In this document: positions 56,895-64,000 of the stretch, piece by piece
How the letters are laid out: each line of letters opens with the position of its first letter
Numbering within the stretch: the stretch's first letter is position 1
Source of the DNA: Palsa-459 sp963841965
GTDB lineage: Bacteria; Actinomycetota; Acidimicrobiia; Acidimicrobiales; RAAP-2
Length of the DNA: 64,000 bases
Assembly: GCA_963841965.1 (NCBI GenBank)
Contig: CAWJES010000013.1
Location: forward strand, 173,603 to 237,602
Direction: 5' to 3'
Program-made: the position numbers and the translations under genes
The notes under the pieces: generated by a model
Told to the model about the DNA's origin: nothing
Seen by the model: only the letters and a program-made list of their open reading frames with translations
Databases searched by the model: none

Positions 56895-57691
56895 CCACCC
56901 CGTCGACGTCGCTCGAAGCCGCTCTCGCGCGCAAGGTGCCTCCGATGGGCGGCTTCAGCGTCGCCGTGTGGCGGATCGAGGTCCGGCGACTCCTGCGCAA
57001 CCGCCGCACGATGATCATCGCGATCGCGATGCCGGTCATCTTCTTCCTCACGTTCGGCCTGAACTCCAGCTACGCGACCACGGCGATCGGCCGCGGCAAC
57101 GTGTCCGCGTTCGTCATGATCTCGATGGCCCTCTACGGCGCCGTGTACGCCACGGCGAGCCGGGGTGCGACCGTCTCGATCGAGCGGGCGTCGGGGTGGA
57201 GCCGCCAGCTGCGCGTGACGCCGCTCACCCCCGCCGCGTACATCTCGATCAAGATGCTGACGGCGCTCGTGCTCGGAGCGGGGTCCGTGGTCGCGGTGTA
57301 CGTCACGGGCGCCCTGACCCACAAGGCGTCGATGCCGCTCTATCTGTGGATCGTCACCGCGCTGTGCGCGTGGATCGGGTCCCTCCTGTTTGCGGCGCTC
57401 GGCCTGTTCATGGGGTACATGCTCCCCGCGGAGAACGTGATGCAGGTCATCGGGCTCGTGCTCACGGTCTGCTCGTTCCTCGGGGGCCTCTTCATCCCTC
57501 TGAGCCAGTTCCCGATCGCGCTGCAGCGCGTGGCGGCGTTCACTCCGCTGTGGGGGCTCAACCAGCTCGTCCACTACCCGCTGGTCCAAGGGACGCTCGA
57601 GTGGGAGTGGGTGCTGAACCTGCTCGTGTGGCTCGCGCTCCTCGTGGCCGGTGCCATCTGGCGGTTCCGCCGTGACACCGCGAGGGTCTGA
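56891..57691 (+). CDS. ABC-2 type exporter permease
   Basis: 266 aa with six helices; GTG start overlaps the ATPase stop (GTGA). A cytoplasmic N-terminus (WRIEVRRLLRNRRTMIIAIAMP in two halves) leads into helix 1, and the late segment NVMQVIGLVLTVCSFLGGLFIP is characteristic of ABC-2 permeases such as DrrB. Together with the ATPase it forms a complete exporter. Convergent with the MarR operon. Confidence 0.92.
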   Translation: MTTPSTSLEAALARKVPPMGGFSVAVWRIEVRRLLRNRRTMIIAIAMPVIFFLTFGLNSSYATTAIGRGNVSAFVMISMALYGAVYATASRGATVSIERASGWSRQLRVTPLTPAAYISIKMLTALVLGAGSVVAVYVTGALTHKASMPLYLWIVTALCAWIGSLLFAALGLFMGYMLPAENVMQVIGLVLTVCSFLGGLFIPLSQFPIALQRVAAFTPLWGLNQLVHYPLVQGTLEWEWVLNLLVWLALLVAGAIWRFRRDTARV

Positions 57692-57715
57692 CTCGCAGGC
57701 GTCCGGCACCGCAGA

Positions 57716-58162
57716 TCAGCGGTTGGCGAGGCGACGAAGCGAGCCCGAGAAGCCCGCGACATCGTCCAGGGTCGAGAAGAACGTGGCATCGCACGCCTCG
57801 ACAAGCGCGACGGCGCGGTCCGCGAGATGGCGGCCGTCCTCTGTGACCCGGAGCGACCAGGCCCTGCGGTCGCTCGGGTGCTCCGCCCGCTCGACGAGTC
57901 CGCGCGCTTCGAGCACTCGCAGGACCTGCGAGGTCATCATTTGATCGGTGCTCGCGTGCTCCGCGAGGTCGCGCTGGCTGACCGGTCCGTCGGCATGAAG
58001 CCAGGAGAGCGAGGCCAGCAGCACGAACTGGACGTGCGTGAGGCCGAGCGGCTTGAGCGTCGCGCGCTGCGCGGCCTGCCAGCGATTGGTGACCTGCCAC
58101 AGCAGGAAGCCCGGGCTCTCATCCGCCGCGTCGAAGGCGGTGGCGAGGCCGCCGGGCGTCAC
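57716..58162 (-). CDS. MarR family transcriptional regulator
   Basis: 148 aa from GTG 58162, overlapping the EVE gene stop as GTGA. The winged helix is clear: LTHVQFVLLASLSWLHADGP, SQRDLAEHASTDQMMTSQVLRVLEARGLVER, then the wing SDRRAWSLRVTEDG. Third gene of an operon whose promoter carries an 18-bp palindrome, so it is probably an autorepressor releasing when it binds a small, often aromatic, ligand. Confidence 0.9.
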   Translation of the reverse strand: MTPGGLATAFDAADESPGFLLWQVTNRWQAAQRATLKPLGLTHVQFVLLASLSWLHADGPVSQRDLAEHASTDQMMTSQVLRVLEARGLVERAEHPSDRRAWSLRVTEDGRHLADRAVALVEACDATFFSTLDDVAGFSGSLRRLANR

Positions 58163-58572
58163 GTCGGGACCATGGCATCTCGAATCACGGCGAGATCGGC
58201 GCTGCTGATCTCCACCAGCCCGCGGCGCAGCTGGTAGCCCCAGTGGGGTCCGGCGGTCAGCTGCAAGGCTCCCAGCAGGGGCCGGATCGGTGCGTCGTGA
58301 GCCTCCGCGACGTACCGGATCCGCCTGCGCCACGGCCGGAAGTCGCCCTCGTCCACCTGGAAGACCTCCTCGTCGACGACCTGGCCGATCGCCGTGAGCG
58401 CCTGCAGCGGCTCGGTGGCCGACATCGATGCCTTCGGCGAGTAGTAGACGAGCCAGTCGCCCTCGTGCATCCGTGCGAGCCCGCCCTTCTTCCCGTGCCC
58501 GATCTGGGCGATCCCGAGCGCCACTCCACGCAGGACGTGGTCGCGGGACACGACGCCGACCCAGGAGCTCAC
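58159..58572 (-). CDS. EVE domain protein
   Basis: 137 aa, GTG 58572 overlapping the SRPBCC gene stop (GTGA). The PUA-like EVE fold is recognised by SSWVGVVSRDHVLRGVALGIAQIGHGKKGGLARM and GDWLVYYSPKASM (each within a longer conserved stretch), and the C-terminal GYQLRRGLVEIS. EVE domains bind modified bases or act as readers. Its place between an SRPBCC protein and a MarR regulator suggests a stress or detoxification setting. Confidence 0.88.
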   Translation of the reverse strand: MSSWVGVVSRDHVLRGVALGIAQIGHGKKGGLARMHEGDWLVYYSPKASMSATEPLQALTAIGQVVDEEVFQVDEGDFRPWRRRIRYVAEAHDAPIRPLLGALQLTAGPHWGYQLRRGLVEISSADLAVIRDAMVPT

Positions 58573-58997
58573 AGGCCCGCCTCCACGACGCCCACAAGGC
58601 GATCGAGGTCCGCCTGGGTCGACGCCCGCATGCCGCTGCCCAGGATCCGGGCCCAGAGCCACGAGGCGGGACCGGCGAGCGTCACCGACACGTCGATCTG
58701 GCATCCGCCGTCAGGGAGCTCGGTGGTGATGTGGCTGAAGGTGAGCCTGGCTCCAGGGAGCCTCGAGACGTCGACATAGGTCCTGCCGGGATCGAGCTGG
58801 TCGATCCTGAACGCCGTCTTCGGACCCCTCGCGGGCTTCAAGGCACCCGATGAGCCGACCTCGAACGGGCCGTCAAGCCGTGCCCACTGCAGGTCGGTGC
58901 TCCACTCCGGCCAGCTGTCCATGTCGGCCCAGCGGTCGAAGAAGAGGGCGCTCGGGGCGCTCGACGTCGCCCGAGCCGTTGTGATGGTGGTGGTCAT
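58569..58997 (-). CDS. SRPBCC (START/polyketide-cyclase-like) family protein
   Basis: 142 aa. N-terminal strand and helix (SAPSALFFDRWADMDSWPEWSTDL) and C-terminal long helix (LGSGMRASTQADLDRLVGVVEAG) frame a hydrophobic-ligand pocket. First gene of the SRPBCC-EVE-MarR operon. Its ATG lies at or next to the predicted transcript start, so the mRNA may be leaderless. Confidence 0.88.
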   Translation of the reverse strand: MTTTITTARATSSAPSALFFDRWADMDSWPEWSTDLQWARLDGPFEVGSSGALKPARGPKTAFRIDQLDPGRTYVDVSRLPGARLTFSHITTELPDGGCQIDVSVTLAGPASWLWARILGSGMRASTQADLDRLVGVVEAGL

Positions 58998-59003
58998 GCA
59001 TGA

Positions 59004-59034
59004 TACTATGCACGCATAGTAGTTGTCTCGTCAA
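59004..59034 (-). promoter_or_regulatory. Promoter and 18-bp operator palindrome of the SRPBCC-EVE-MarR operon
   Basis: TACTATGCACGCATAGTA (59004-59021) is a perfect 8-2-8 dyad. On the minus strand TTGACG (59034-59029) serves as -35 and CATAGT (59010-59005), inside the dyad, as -10 with an 18-bp spacer. A repressor on the dyad would block RNA polymerase. Autoregulation by the operon's MarR protein is inferred. Confidence 0.7.
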
Positions 59035-59103
59035 GTTCCGGCGGACGGGGGAGCCGGCAGGCAGCACCGCCGACGCATCGGGGTCGGCGAATACAGTGCC
59101 CGC

Positions 59104-59562
59104 ATGGCACTTGCAGGTGAATACGAACCGAGCCCGTCCGAGTGGGTGCGAAACCAGGTCGCCGAGTACGAGGCATCTGGAGGGGAGAGGGCGAACACGC
59201 TGCTCGACACAGGGATGCCGGTCGTGATCGTGACGACCCGGGGGAACAAGAGCGGCAAGATCCGGAAGACGCCGCTGATGCGGGTCGAGTTCGGTGGCGA
59301 GTATGCGCTCGTCGCCTCGCAGGGCGGCGCGCCGACCCACCCGGTCTGGTACCACAACCTCGTCGCAGATCCGGCGGCCGTGACCATCCAGGATGGCCCG
59401 GAGCCCTTCGACGTCACCGTGCGCGAGGTCTCGGGTGGCGAGCGCGCCCAGTGGTGGGAGCGGGCAGTCGCGGCCTACCCGCCCTATGCGGAGTACCAGA
59501 CCAAGACCGAGCGCGAGATCCCCGTGCTCGTCGCGACCCGGACGTCGGCGTCAGCGGGGTAG
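59104..59562 (+). CDS. Deazaflavin (F420)-dependent nitroreductase family (Ddn-like) protein
   Basis: 152 aa from ATG 59104. Split-barrel flavin/deazaflavin fold: VVIVTTRGNKSGKIRKTPLMRVEF, then YALVASQGGAPTHPVWYHNL-x-x-DP, the pattern of the Ddn/FDOR group that reduces substrates with F420H2. Divergent from the SRPBCC operon, with 106 bp between starts. The substrate is unknown. Confidence 0.9.
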   Translation: MALAGEYEPSPSEWVRNQVAEYEASGGERANTLLDTGMPVVIVTTRGNKSGKIRKTPLMRVEFGGEYALVASQGGAPTHPVWYHNLVADPAAVTIQDGPEPFDVTVREVSGGERAQWWERAVAAYPPYAEYQTKTEREIPVLVATRTSASAG

Positions 59563-59660
59563 CTGTCCCGCCTGCCTCGCGGTTCATCGCTGCGGCTCGC
59601 CTGTGCCCCTCCGCCAGTGCGTAGCCTGACAGGTACCAGCCGATCGAAGCGAGGGAGTCC

Positions 59661-60899
59661 ATGCCGTACGAGTTCAGCGAGCGGGGCCTCGAAGTGCAGG
59701 AGGATGTGCGCCGGTTCATGGAGCACGTCATCTACCCGAGCGAGGAGACGTACTACGAGCAGCTCGCCGAGCTCGGTCCCGACGGCTACCCACCGGTGCT
59801 CGACAAGCTGAAGGCGGCTGCGCTCGAGCGGGGGCTGTGGAACCTCTTCCTCCCGCATCTGAAGGCCGACAGCCCCGGGACGCCGCTCAGCAACCTGGAC
59901 TACGCCCCTATCTCCGAGGAGCTGGGCAAGGTCGGCTTCGCGTCCGAGGTCCTGAACTGCAACGCACCGGACACCGGCAACATGGAGGTCCTCCACCACT
60001 TCGGATCCGAGCGCGTCAAGGCGGAGTGGCTGGTTCCCCTGCTTCAGGGGGAGATCCGCAGCGGCTTCTCGATGACCGAGCCGGACAGCGCGTCGTCGGA
60101 TGCGACGAACATCGGCCTCTCGATCGAGCGCGACGGTGACGAGTACGTCCTCAACGGGCGCAAGTGGTTCACATCGGGCGCGCGCGCCGAGCGCTGCCGC
60201 GTGCTCATCGTCATGGGCAAGACGAATCCCGCCGCGTCGAGGCACCTGCAGCAGTCGATGGTGGTCGTGCCGAAGGACACGCCGGGCGTCGAGCTCGGCC
60301 TCGACCCGCACGTCTTCGGATACGCCGAGCGCGGCGGTCACCCAGAGATCATCTACCGGGACGTGCGCGTGCCCGTCGACAACCTGCTGGGCGAGGAGGG
60401 GGGCGGCTTCGCCATCTCGCAGGCGCGGCTCGGGCCGGGGCGGATCCACCACTGCATGCGGACCATCGGGGTCGCTGAGCGCGCCTTGGAGCTCATGGTG
60501 GTGCGCTCCCTCGAGCGCAGCACGTTCGGCTCGAGCCTCGCCCACAAGGGCCTGATCCAGGACTGGATCGCCGAAGCGCGCATCGAGATCGACATGGCCC
60601 GCGAGTACGTGCTGCGCACGGCGTACCTGATGGACACGGTCGGCAACAAGGCCGCGGCAACCGAGATCTCGGGCATCAAGGTCGCGGTGCCGAACATGGC
60701 GCTGAAGGTGATCGACCGGGCTATCCAGGTCCACGGTGCGGCAGGGGTCACCCAGTTCTTCCCGCTCGCGCACATGTACGCGGGGGTCCGCACGCTGCGG
60801 ATCGCCGACGGGCCCGACGAGGTGCACAAGATGACCATCGCCCGGCGCGAGATCCTGAAGCACCACCCCGGCTTCCGCATGCACCAGCCGGCGAGCTGA
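59661..60899 (+). CDS. Acyl-CoA dehydrogenase family protein
   Basis: 412 aa. Family blocks: N-terminal helices with WNLFLPHLKAD, the FAD-binding FSMTEPDSASSDATNIGLSI segment, the substrate-side NGRKWFTSGA, then GFAISQARLGPGRIHHCMRTIG and RSTFGSSLAHKGLIQDWIAEA, and the C-terminal QVHGAAGVTQFFPLAHMYAGVRTLRIADGPDE split over the FAD-interacting region. An FAD-linked alpha,beta-dehydrogenase, with length like the ACAD10/11-type branch. Natural substrate unknown. Confidence 0.93.
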   Translation: MPYEFSERGLEVQEDVRRFMEHVIYPSEETYYEQLAELGPDGYPPVLDKLKAAALERGLWNLFLPHLKADSPGTPLSNLDYAPISEELGKVGFASEVLNCNAPDTGNMEVLHHFGSERVKAEWLVPLLQGEIRSGFSMTEPDSASSDATNIGLSIERDGDEYVLNGRKWFTSGARAERCRVLIVMGKTNPAASRHLQQSMVVVPKDTPGVELGLDPHVFGYAERGGHPEIIYRDVRVPVDNLLGEEGGGFAISQARLGPGRIHHCMRTIGVAERALELMVVRSLERSTFGSSLAHKGLIQDWIAEARIEIDMAREYVLRTAYLMDTVGNKAAATEISGIKVAVPNMALKVIDRAIQVHGAAGVTQFFPLAHMYAGVRTLRIADGPDEVHKMTIARREILKHHPGFRMHQPAS

Positions 60900-60927
60900 G
60901 ACACGCGGGCTCGACGCGCACCTGGGT

Positions 60928-61524
60928 TCAGTCGTCCTCGACGGTGTACTCCCACGTCGCGATCGGCACCCCGCCCGGGGTCCAGCGGATGCTCCCCGAG
61001 CCGACGGCCATGAACTCGCTGACCTCGAACGTGACGGACCTGCCGTCCGGGGCGACCTTCGGCGGCTGGGCTCCCACGAAGGCCGTGGGCTGGAAACGGT
61101 TCCCGTTGCCGTCGATCAGCTGGAAGTCGGACGCGGCGATGGGGATCGTGCCCGACGTCCTCGACAGCGTGATCGTGAAGGTCGACGTCACCGCAGGCGG
61201 GGGCGGTGTGACGAAGGGCGGGACGGTCGGGCCAGAGAGGGTCACGAGGGTCCTCCCGGTTGCCAGGACGACCTCGATCGGGTTCCCCGGGATGCCGAGC
61301 CGGGGGCTCCTGGGCGTCGCGACAGCGACGCGGTCGACCGGCGCGGTGGACTTGGGCAGCCAGCTCGGGAGGGGTCCGTAGACGTCGTTCGGGTTGACAG
61401 TCCTGGCTTCGGGCCTGGGCGCAGCGGACCGGCTGGCCGTCAGCGGACCCGCACGCAGCCAGTGCAAGCGAGGCCGCTGCGAGGAGGCGAGCGGCAGCAC
61501 GAGCAGTCGAGGCCGGACCAGCTG
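60928..61524 (-). pseudogene. Putative secreted lipoprotein, frameshifted near its lipobox
   Basis: In one frame a lipoprotein signal reads RAAARLLAAASLALAACGSADGQ (shown only to its LAAC lipobox region). In another frame the rest follows (RPEARTVNPNDVYGPLPSWLP) and runs to a stop at 60928 with a C-terminal beta-rich domain containing ASDFQLIDGNGNRFQP and FEVSEFMAVG, similar in layout to DUF4352-type domains. One indel at about 61410-61425 would join them. The start codon is unclear. Confidence 0.6.
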
Positions 61525-61532
61525 GTCCGGCC
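61511..61532. repeat. 22-bp perfect palindrome
   Basis: GGCCGGACCAG followed by its exact inverse complement, no loop. It lies 46 bp beyond the stop of the phosphoesterase gene and at the very start of the lipoprotein gene, so it could act as a terminator hairpin or an operator. Confidence 0.5.
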
Positions 61533-61577
61533 ACGAGTCCGAGCCGGGCAGGCGCAGTCGGCCGCTCAGAGCCGCCA

Positions 61578-63057
61578 CTACGCGGGGCAGTTGCCCGTCG
61601 GGCAGTTGAAGACGTCGATGCCGAACGACTTGAGGCCCTTCTGGGCGGCGAAGCCGATGTGCCCGTGCCGTCGAGGCCCGGCGAGCTCGGCGACGCCGAA
61701 CAGGTCCTCCATCGACCGCAGCCAGCTGTAGTGGTTGTAGTAGGTGCCGTCGGTCGGATCCCGGCTTGATGAACCGGCTGATGAGCACGGAGCCGGTGTC
61801 GCCGCCGCCGTTCGGTGGCGTGCGTGAGGTCGAACAGGGGATCGGTCGCCGGGTCCTCGCGCCGAGGGTGATGCTGTGACCGGCGCGGTAGGCGACGTCG
61901 GCACGCCGCCGAGGAACTTCGAACGAGCCGTGGATGGCGCAGGAGTTCGAGCACCCGGCCCCGTTCGCCTGGGTGGCGACGTCCGGGGTGTCATAGACGG
62001 GGCCGACGTCCGCACCCGCCGGGATCCCGAGCCCGTGACCGTGCTGCCCTCGTCGGTGATCGTGATCGACTGGTCGTCAATGTAGGACGATCCGGCCCTC
62101 CCGTCACGGTGTCGGTGCGAGGCCGGGACGGAGCCTGCCCCGCCCATGATGAGGCCGGGGATCGTCGGGTCGCGGTCGACGTAGGCGTTGTCACCGGGAC
62201 CCGGGTAGAGCTGGTCGCCCGCGGCGTTGGTGAGGAGCGGGGTGTTCGGTCCCGTCGGCTCGAAGTCGACGTTCTCGCCGTTGATGTTCTCTCCGGCCGA
62301 GTCGGCCGCGAGCGACGATGCGGCGGTCGCCGGGTCGGTCGTCGAGTTGTTGAAGCTGTTGGACGTGAACGTGAACGCGGGGAACCCCTCGTCGAACGTG
62401 ACGTCGATCAGGCCGTTCTGCTTGAACGCCGGGAGGCCTCGATCTCGGGGATGACGTGCTCCAAGAAAGGTCCGCCGCGTAGAGGCCGCCGGTGTAGTTG
62501 ATCGGGGCGTTCGGCGTGTACGGGTCAGCCCAGCCGCCCGAGAGGTTGTTCCCGTGGCAGACGGCGTCGTGGGCGTCCGAGCAGTTGTTCGGCGTGATCC
62601 AGCTGAACTCGGGTGTTGTGGCGACGCTCTGGAGGTCGTGGTAGAGCCCGCTCGCCTTGGAGAAGAGGTTCGCGATGTGCGTCGGGTCGCAGTTGATCGG
62701 GTCGTCGATCAGCGAGTGGAACCACGCGAACGGGAAGTGCTTGGGCACGTACTGGTCCGTGGCGTTCGCGCTCCCGGGGTTGGGCACCGGGTCGGCCGTC
62801 GGGTTGGTGCTCGGACCCCCGCAGCCGCCCGCGTCGTGGATGGCGCTGCCGGTGCCGTCGGGTTGCCGAGGTCCTGCGCGTAGCCCTTCCAGGTGACGCC
62901 AGCCGCGTTCAGCTGGTTGAAGAGCGTCGGCACGCTGGACGGGGTAGACGCACCCCTCTCCAGACTGGTAGGGGGTGCCCGCGGCGACGAACTGGCCGTA
63001 GTTGGGGCTCGTCGGGTCGGTGTCCATCGTGCCGGCCATGTCCTTGTAGGTCGGGCA
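61578..63057 (-). pseudogene. Phosphoesterase family (phospholipase C/acid phosphatase-like) gene, N-terminus missing and many frameshifts
   Basis: Pieces of one protein appear in changing frames: GCPTYKDMAGTMDTDPTSP, then SSVPTLFNQLNAAGVTWKGY, DQYVPKHFPFAWFHSLIDD, FLEHVIPEIEAS, FKQNGLIDVTFDEG, SYIDDQSITITDEGSTV, and finally TYYNHYSWLRSMEDLFGV and the stop at 61578. These match the PF04185 phosphoesterases (secreted phospholipase C / acid phosphatase). At least six frame changes occur, near 62940, 62860, 62470, 62440, 62110 and 61770. The N-terminal part is cut off by the telomere junction. The density of indels suggests poor consensus, not natural decay. Confidence 0.85.
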
Positions 63058-63058
63058 C
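63057..63058. other. Junction between bacterial DNA and a ciliate nanochromosome
   Basis: GC-rich bacterial coding sequence stops inside the phosphoesterase gene and is followed with no linker by the telomere block C4A4C4A4C4. Base composition, genetic code and telomere type all change at this point. Most likely a chimeric read, ligation or assembly join. Confidence 0.9.
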
Positions 63059-63077
63059 CCCAAAACCCCAAAACCCC
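63058..63077 (+). repeat. Hypotrich ciliate telomere, left end
   Basis: CCCCAAAACCCCAAAACCCC: 20 bp, exactly the double-stranded telomere length known for Oxytricha and Stylonychia macronuclear chromosomes (Euplotes has 28). Followed at once by AT-rich subtelomeric sequence. Confidence 0.95.
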
Positions 63078-63162
63078 AATATGTTAATATTTTTAAATGA
63101 AAGTTTAATAATTGAAATTCATATATAAAATAATTTGTTAGACAACATAATCTATTAATAAT
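63078..63162 (-). other. 3' flank of the nanochromosome gene
   Basis: 85 bp of AT-rich sequence between the TGA stop and the telomere, enough for a short 3' untranslated region and polyadenylation, as is usual for gene-sized chromosomes. No other gene seen. Confidence 0.7.
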
Positions 63163-63900
63163 TCACTTCTAGCAATTTTTCTTTTATTTTCTATAGACTA
63201 CTTCCTATATAATTTTATTACTTGAAGTAGTTATATTTGTAGATGCTGTGCTAATAGTATCATCCTCTTTATTAGTTAACTTTCTAGCATTCATTACATC
63301 TGGATGAATCATTGTTTCTCCTCTTTCATAAGCTTCCTTATCTTCTTGATAATACCAATCCCAATCATTTCCCTTCATTACCCCAAATGTATTTTCCTTC
63401 TTCATCATAATCTTCATCATATTCATCTTCATCATTCTCATTATCACCCTTATTATTATCACCATTTAATCCATTTTCAACATTATTTCCATTTTCAGCC
63501 TAAGTATCTTAAATCTTATCATGTCCATTTTGATTAGATTTACCATTAGTTTCTCCATTAATAGTATTATTATCTTAGTCATGGTTTTCATCTCCATTTT
63601 CATGGTCACCGTTCTCTTCTCCATTTTTATCATCTTCTTCATTATAGTCTTCTTAATTTTCATCTTCTTCTTCATCATAATATTCCTAGTCAACCTAACA
63701 TTCCTTTTAATATTCAACTTCAGCAGGCAAATATTTGCTAAATTCTTTTATCATTTTATTATTAGGATCAATTCTCAATATTTCTTTTTGTATTGCCTAG
63801 GCTCCAATGTAATCCTGCTTTTAAAGTTTCAATAAAAACTATTTTATTGGTAATATAAATTGATATTTACTTCTTGTTTCAATAGGGAAATGTCTGCCAT
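63163..63900 (-). CDS. Ciliate nuclear gene for an acidic, Asn/Asp/Glu-rich protein (TAA and TAG read as Gln; one intron)
   Basis: ATG at 63900 gives MADISLLKQE. A 53-bp GT...AG intron (63870-63818) follows, then DYIGAQAIQKEILRIDPNNK and KEFSKYLPAEVEY, a TPR-like half-repeat, and then a long D/E/N/G-rich region (YYDEEEDENQEDYNEEDD and onward). The frame contains TAG/TAA at eight positions before AAA-TGA at 63370-63365 and three after it, all read as Gln, with TGA as the only stop, the Oxytricha/Stylonychia code. Beyond AAA-TGA the protein resumes one frame over as DWDWYYQEDKEAYERGET and ends at TGA 63163. This step is either a 37- or 40-nt second intron (from GT 63381) or an indel. From memory the layout recalls vertebrate ERICH2; unverified. 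Confidence 0.8.
63818..63870 (-). other. Intron of the nanochromosome gene
   Basis: On the minus strand it starts GTAAATATC and ends TTTAAAAG. It is AT-rich and contains an in-frame TGA that removal eliminates. An alternative 3' site (CAG, ending 63815) would drop one glutamine. Exon 1 is 30 bp, so phase is kept either way. Confidence 0.7.
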
Positions 63901-63988
63901 TTTTAAATTAAACTTTTATTAGAATGTTTGAATTTTTATTATAATCTATTCAAATCATTATTATTTAGAAGGTTTTAAATTTAATTTA
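63901..63988 (-). promoter_or_regulatory. 5' flank of the nanochromosome gene
   Basis: 88 bp of nearly pure A/T between the ATG and the right telomere, including TATAATAAAAATTC on the gene strand. This must hold the whole promoter and leader; such short upstream regions are normal for hypotrich nanochromosomes. Confidence 0.6.
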
Positions 63989-64000
63989 GGGGTTTTGGGG
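63989..64000 (+). repeat. Hypotrich ciliate telomere, right end (cut by the window edge)
   Basis: GGGGTTTTGGGG, the inverse complement of the left telomere, 12 bases visible. With both ends present the nanochromosome is about 943 bp in the window, or about 951 bp if the right telomere is also 20 bp. Confidence 0.93.

Noticed and set aside
63365..63370. Euplotes-type +1 programmed frameshift at AAA-stop
   Set aside because: Euplotes reads TGA as Cys and has 28-bp telomeres; this gene uses TAA/TAG as Gln and has a 20-bp telomere.
63304..63835. Plus-strand open frames in the nanochromosome (77 and 104 aa, rich in I, F, H, S)
   Set aside because: They are antisense to the acidic gene; their composition is the complement of GAA/GAT/AAT codons.
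63058..64000. Horizontal transfer of eukaryotic DNA into the bacterial chromosome
   Set aside because: Intact telomeres at both ends, no duplication or integrase, a mid-gene break and an indel-rich bacterial edge all fit a technical chimera better.

Overview
The window is two unrelated pieces of DNA joined at about position 63058. Positions 1 to about 63057 are very GC-rich bacterial DNA, dense with genes. The far right, 63058-64000, is very AT-rich. It starts with an exact 20-bp C4A4C4A4C4 block and ends in G4T4G4, the telomere repeat of hypotrich ciliates such as Oxytricha and Stylonychia.

The bacterium looks like an actinomycete, possibly of the acidophilic Acidimicrobiia type (the rank is inference). 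Supporting signs are a DtxR-type regulator with a near-consensus iron box, a homodimeric AceE pyruvate dehydrogenase E1, an Lhr helicase, DUF2236 and deazaflavin (F420)-type oxidoreductases, and frequent GTG starts with GTGA/ATGA overlaps. Two sedolisins, acid-active secreted proteases, suggest an acidic habitat.

Layout: 0-2.3 kb, an operon of two unknown proteins followed by typA. 2.5-6.8 kb, the lhr helicase. 7.3-15.3 kb, a cluster of large secreted proteins (glycosidase-like, sedolisin, CHAP amidase) that share repeats resembling propeller blades. 15.4-19.9 kb, membrane proteins, a Nudix hydrolase, a DtxR regulator and its probable target the FTR1 iron permease, a LOG-family protein and an alkyltransferase-like protein. 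19.9-24 kb, a five-gene operon with an amino-acid ABC transporter, a HAD phosphatase and an Asp/Glu racemase. 24.2-28.9 kb, a second sedolisin and another secreted protein behind a long hairpin leader. 29-33.3 kb, a phosphopantetheinyl transferase, DUF2236, a saccharopine-dehydrogenase-like protein and small membrane proteins. 34-46 kb, surface proteins (a 13-unit FN3 array and a TIG/IPT array), a lipoprotein, MMPL, CDF and MFS transporters. 47.6-52.6 kb, an IclR regulator divergent from aceE and its E2 partner. 52.6-60.9 kb, FUSC, aldo/keto reductase, an ABC exporter, an SRPBCC-EVE-MarR operon with an operator palindrome, a Ddn-like oxidoreductase and an acyl-CoA dehydrogenase. 60.9-63.06 kb, a lipoprotein and a phosphoesterase, both broken by many frameshifts.

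The ciliate piece is almost a whole gene-sized macronuclear nanochromosome: two telomeres, short flanks and one gene on the minus strand. The gene reads through only if TAA and TAG encode glutamine and one small intron is removed. Indels pile up in the last 1.7 kb of bacterial sequence just before the telomere, so the join is most simply a chimeric or low-coverage contig end. The nanochromosome itself looks authentic and implies that a hypotrich ciliate was present in the sample.
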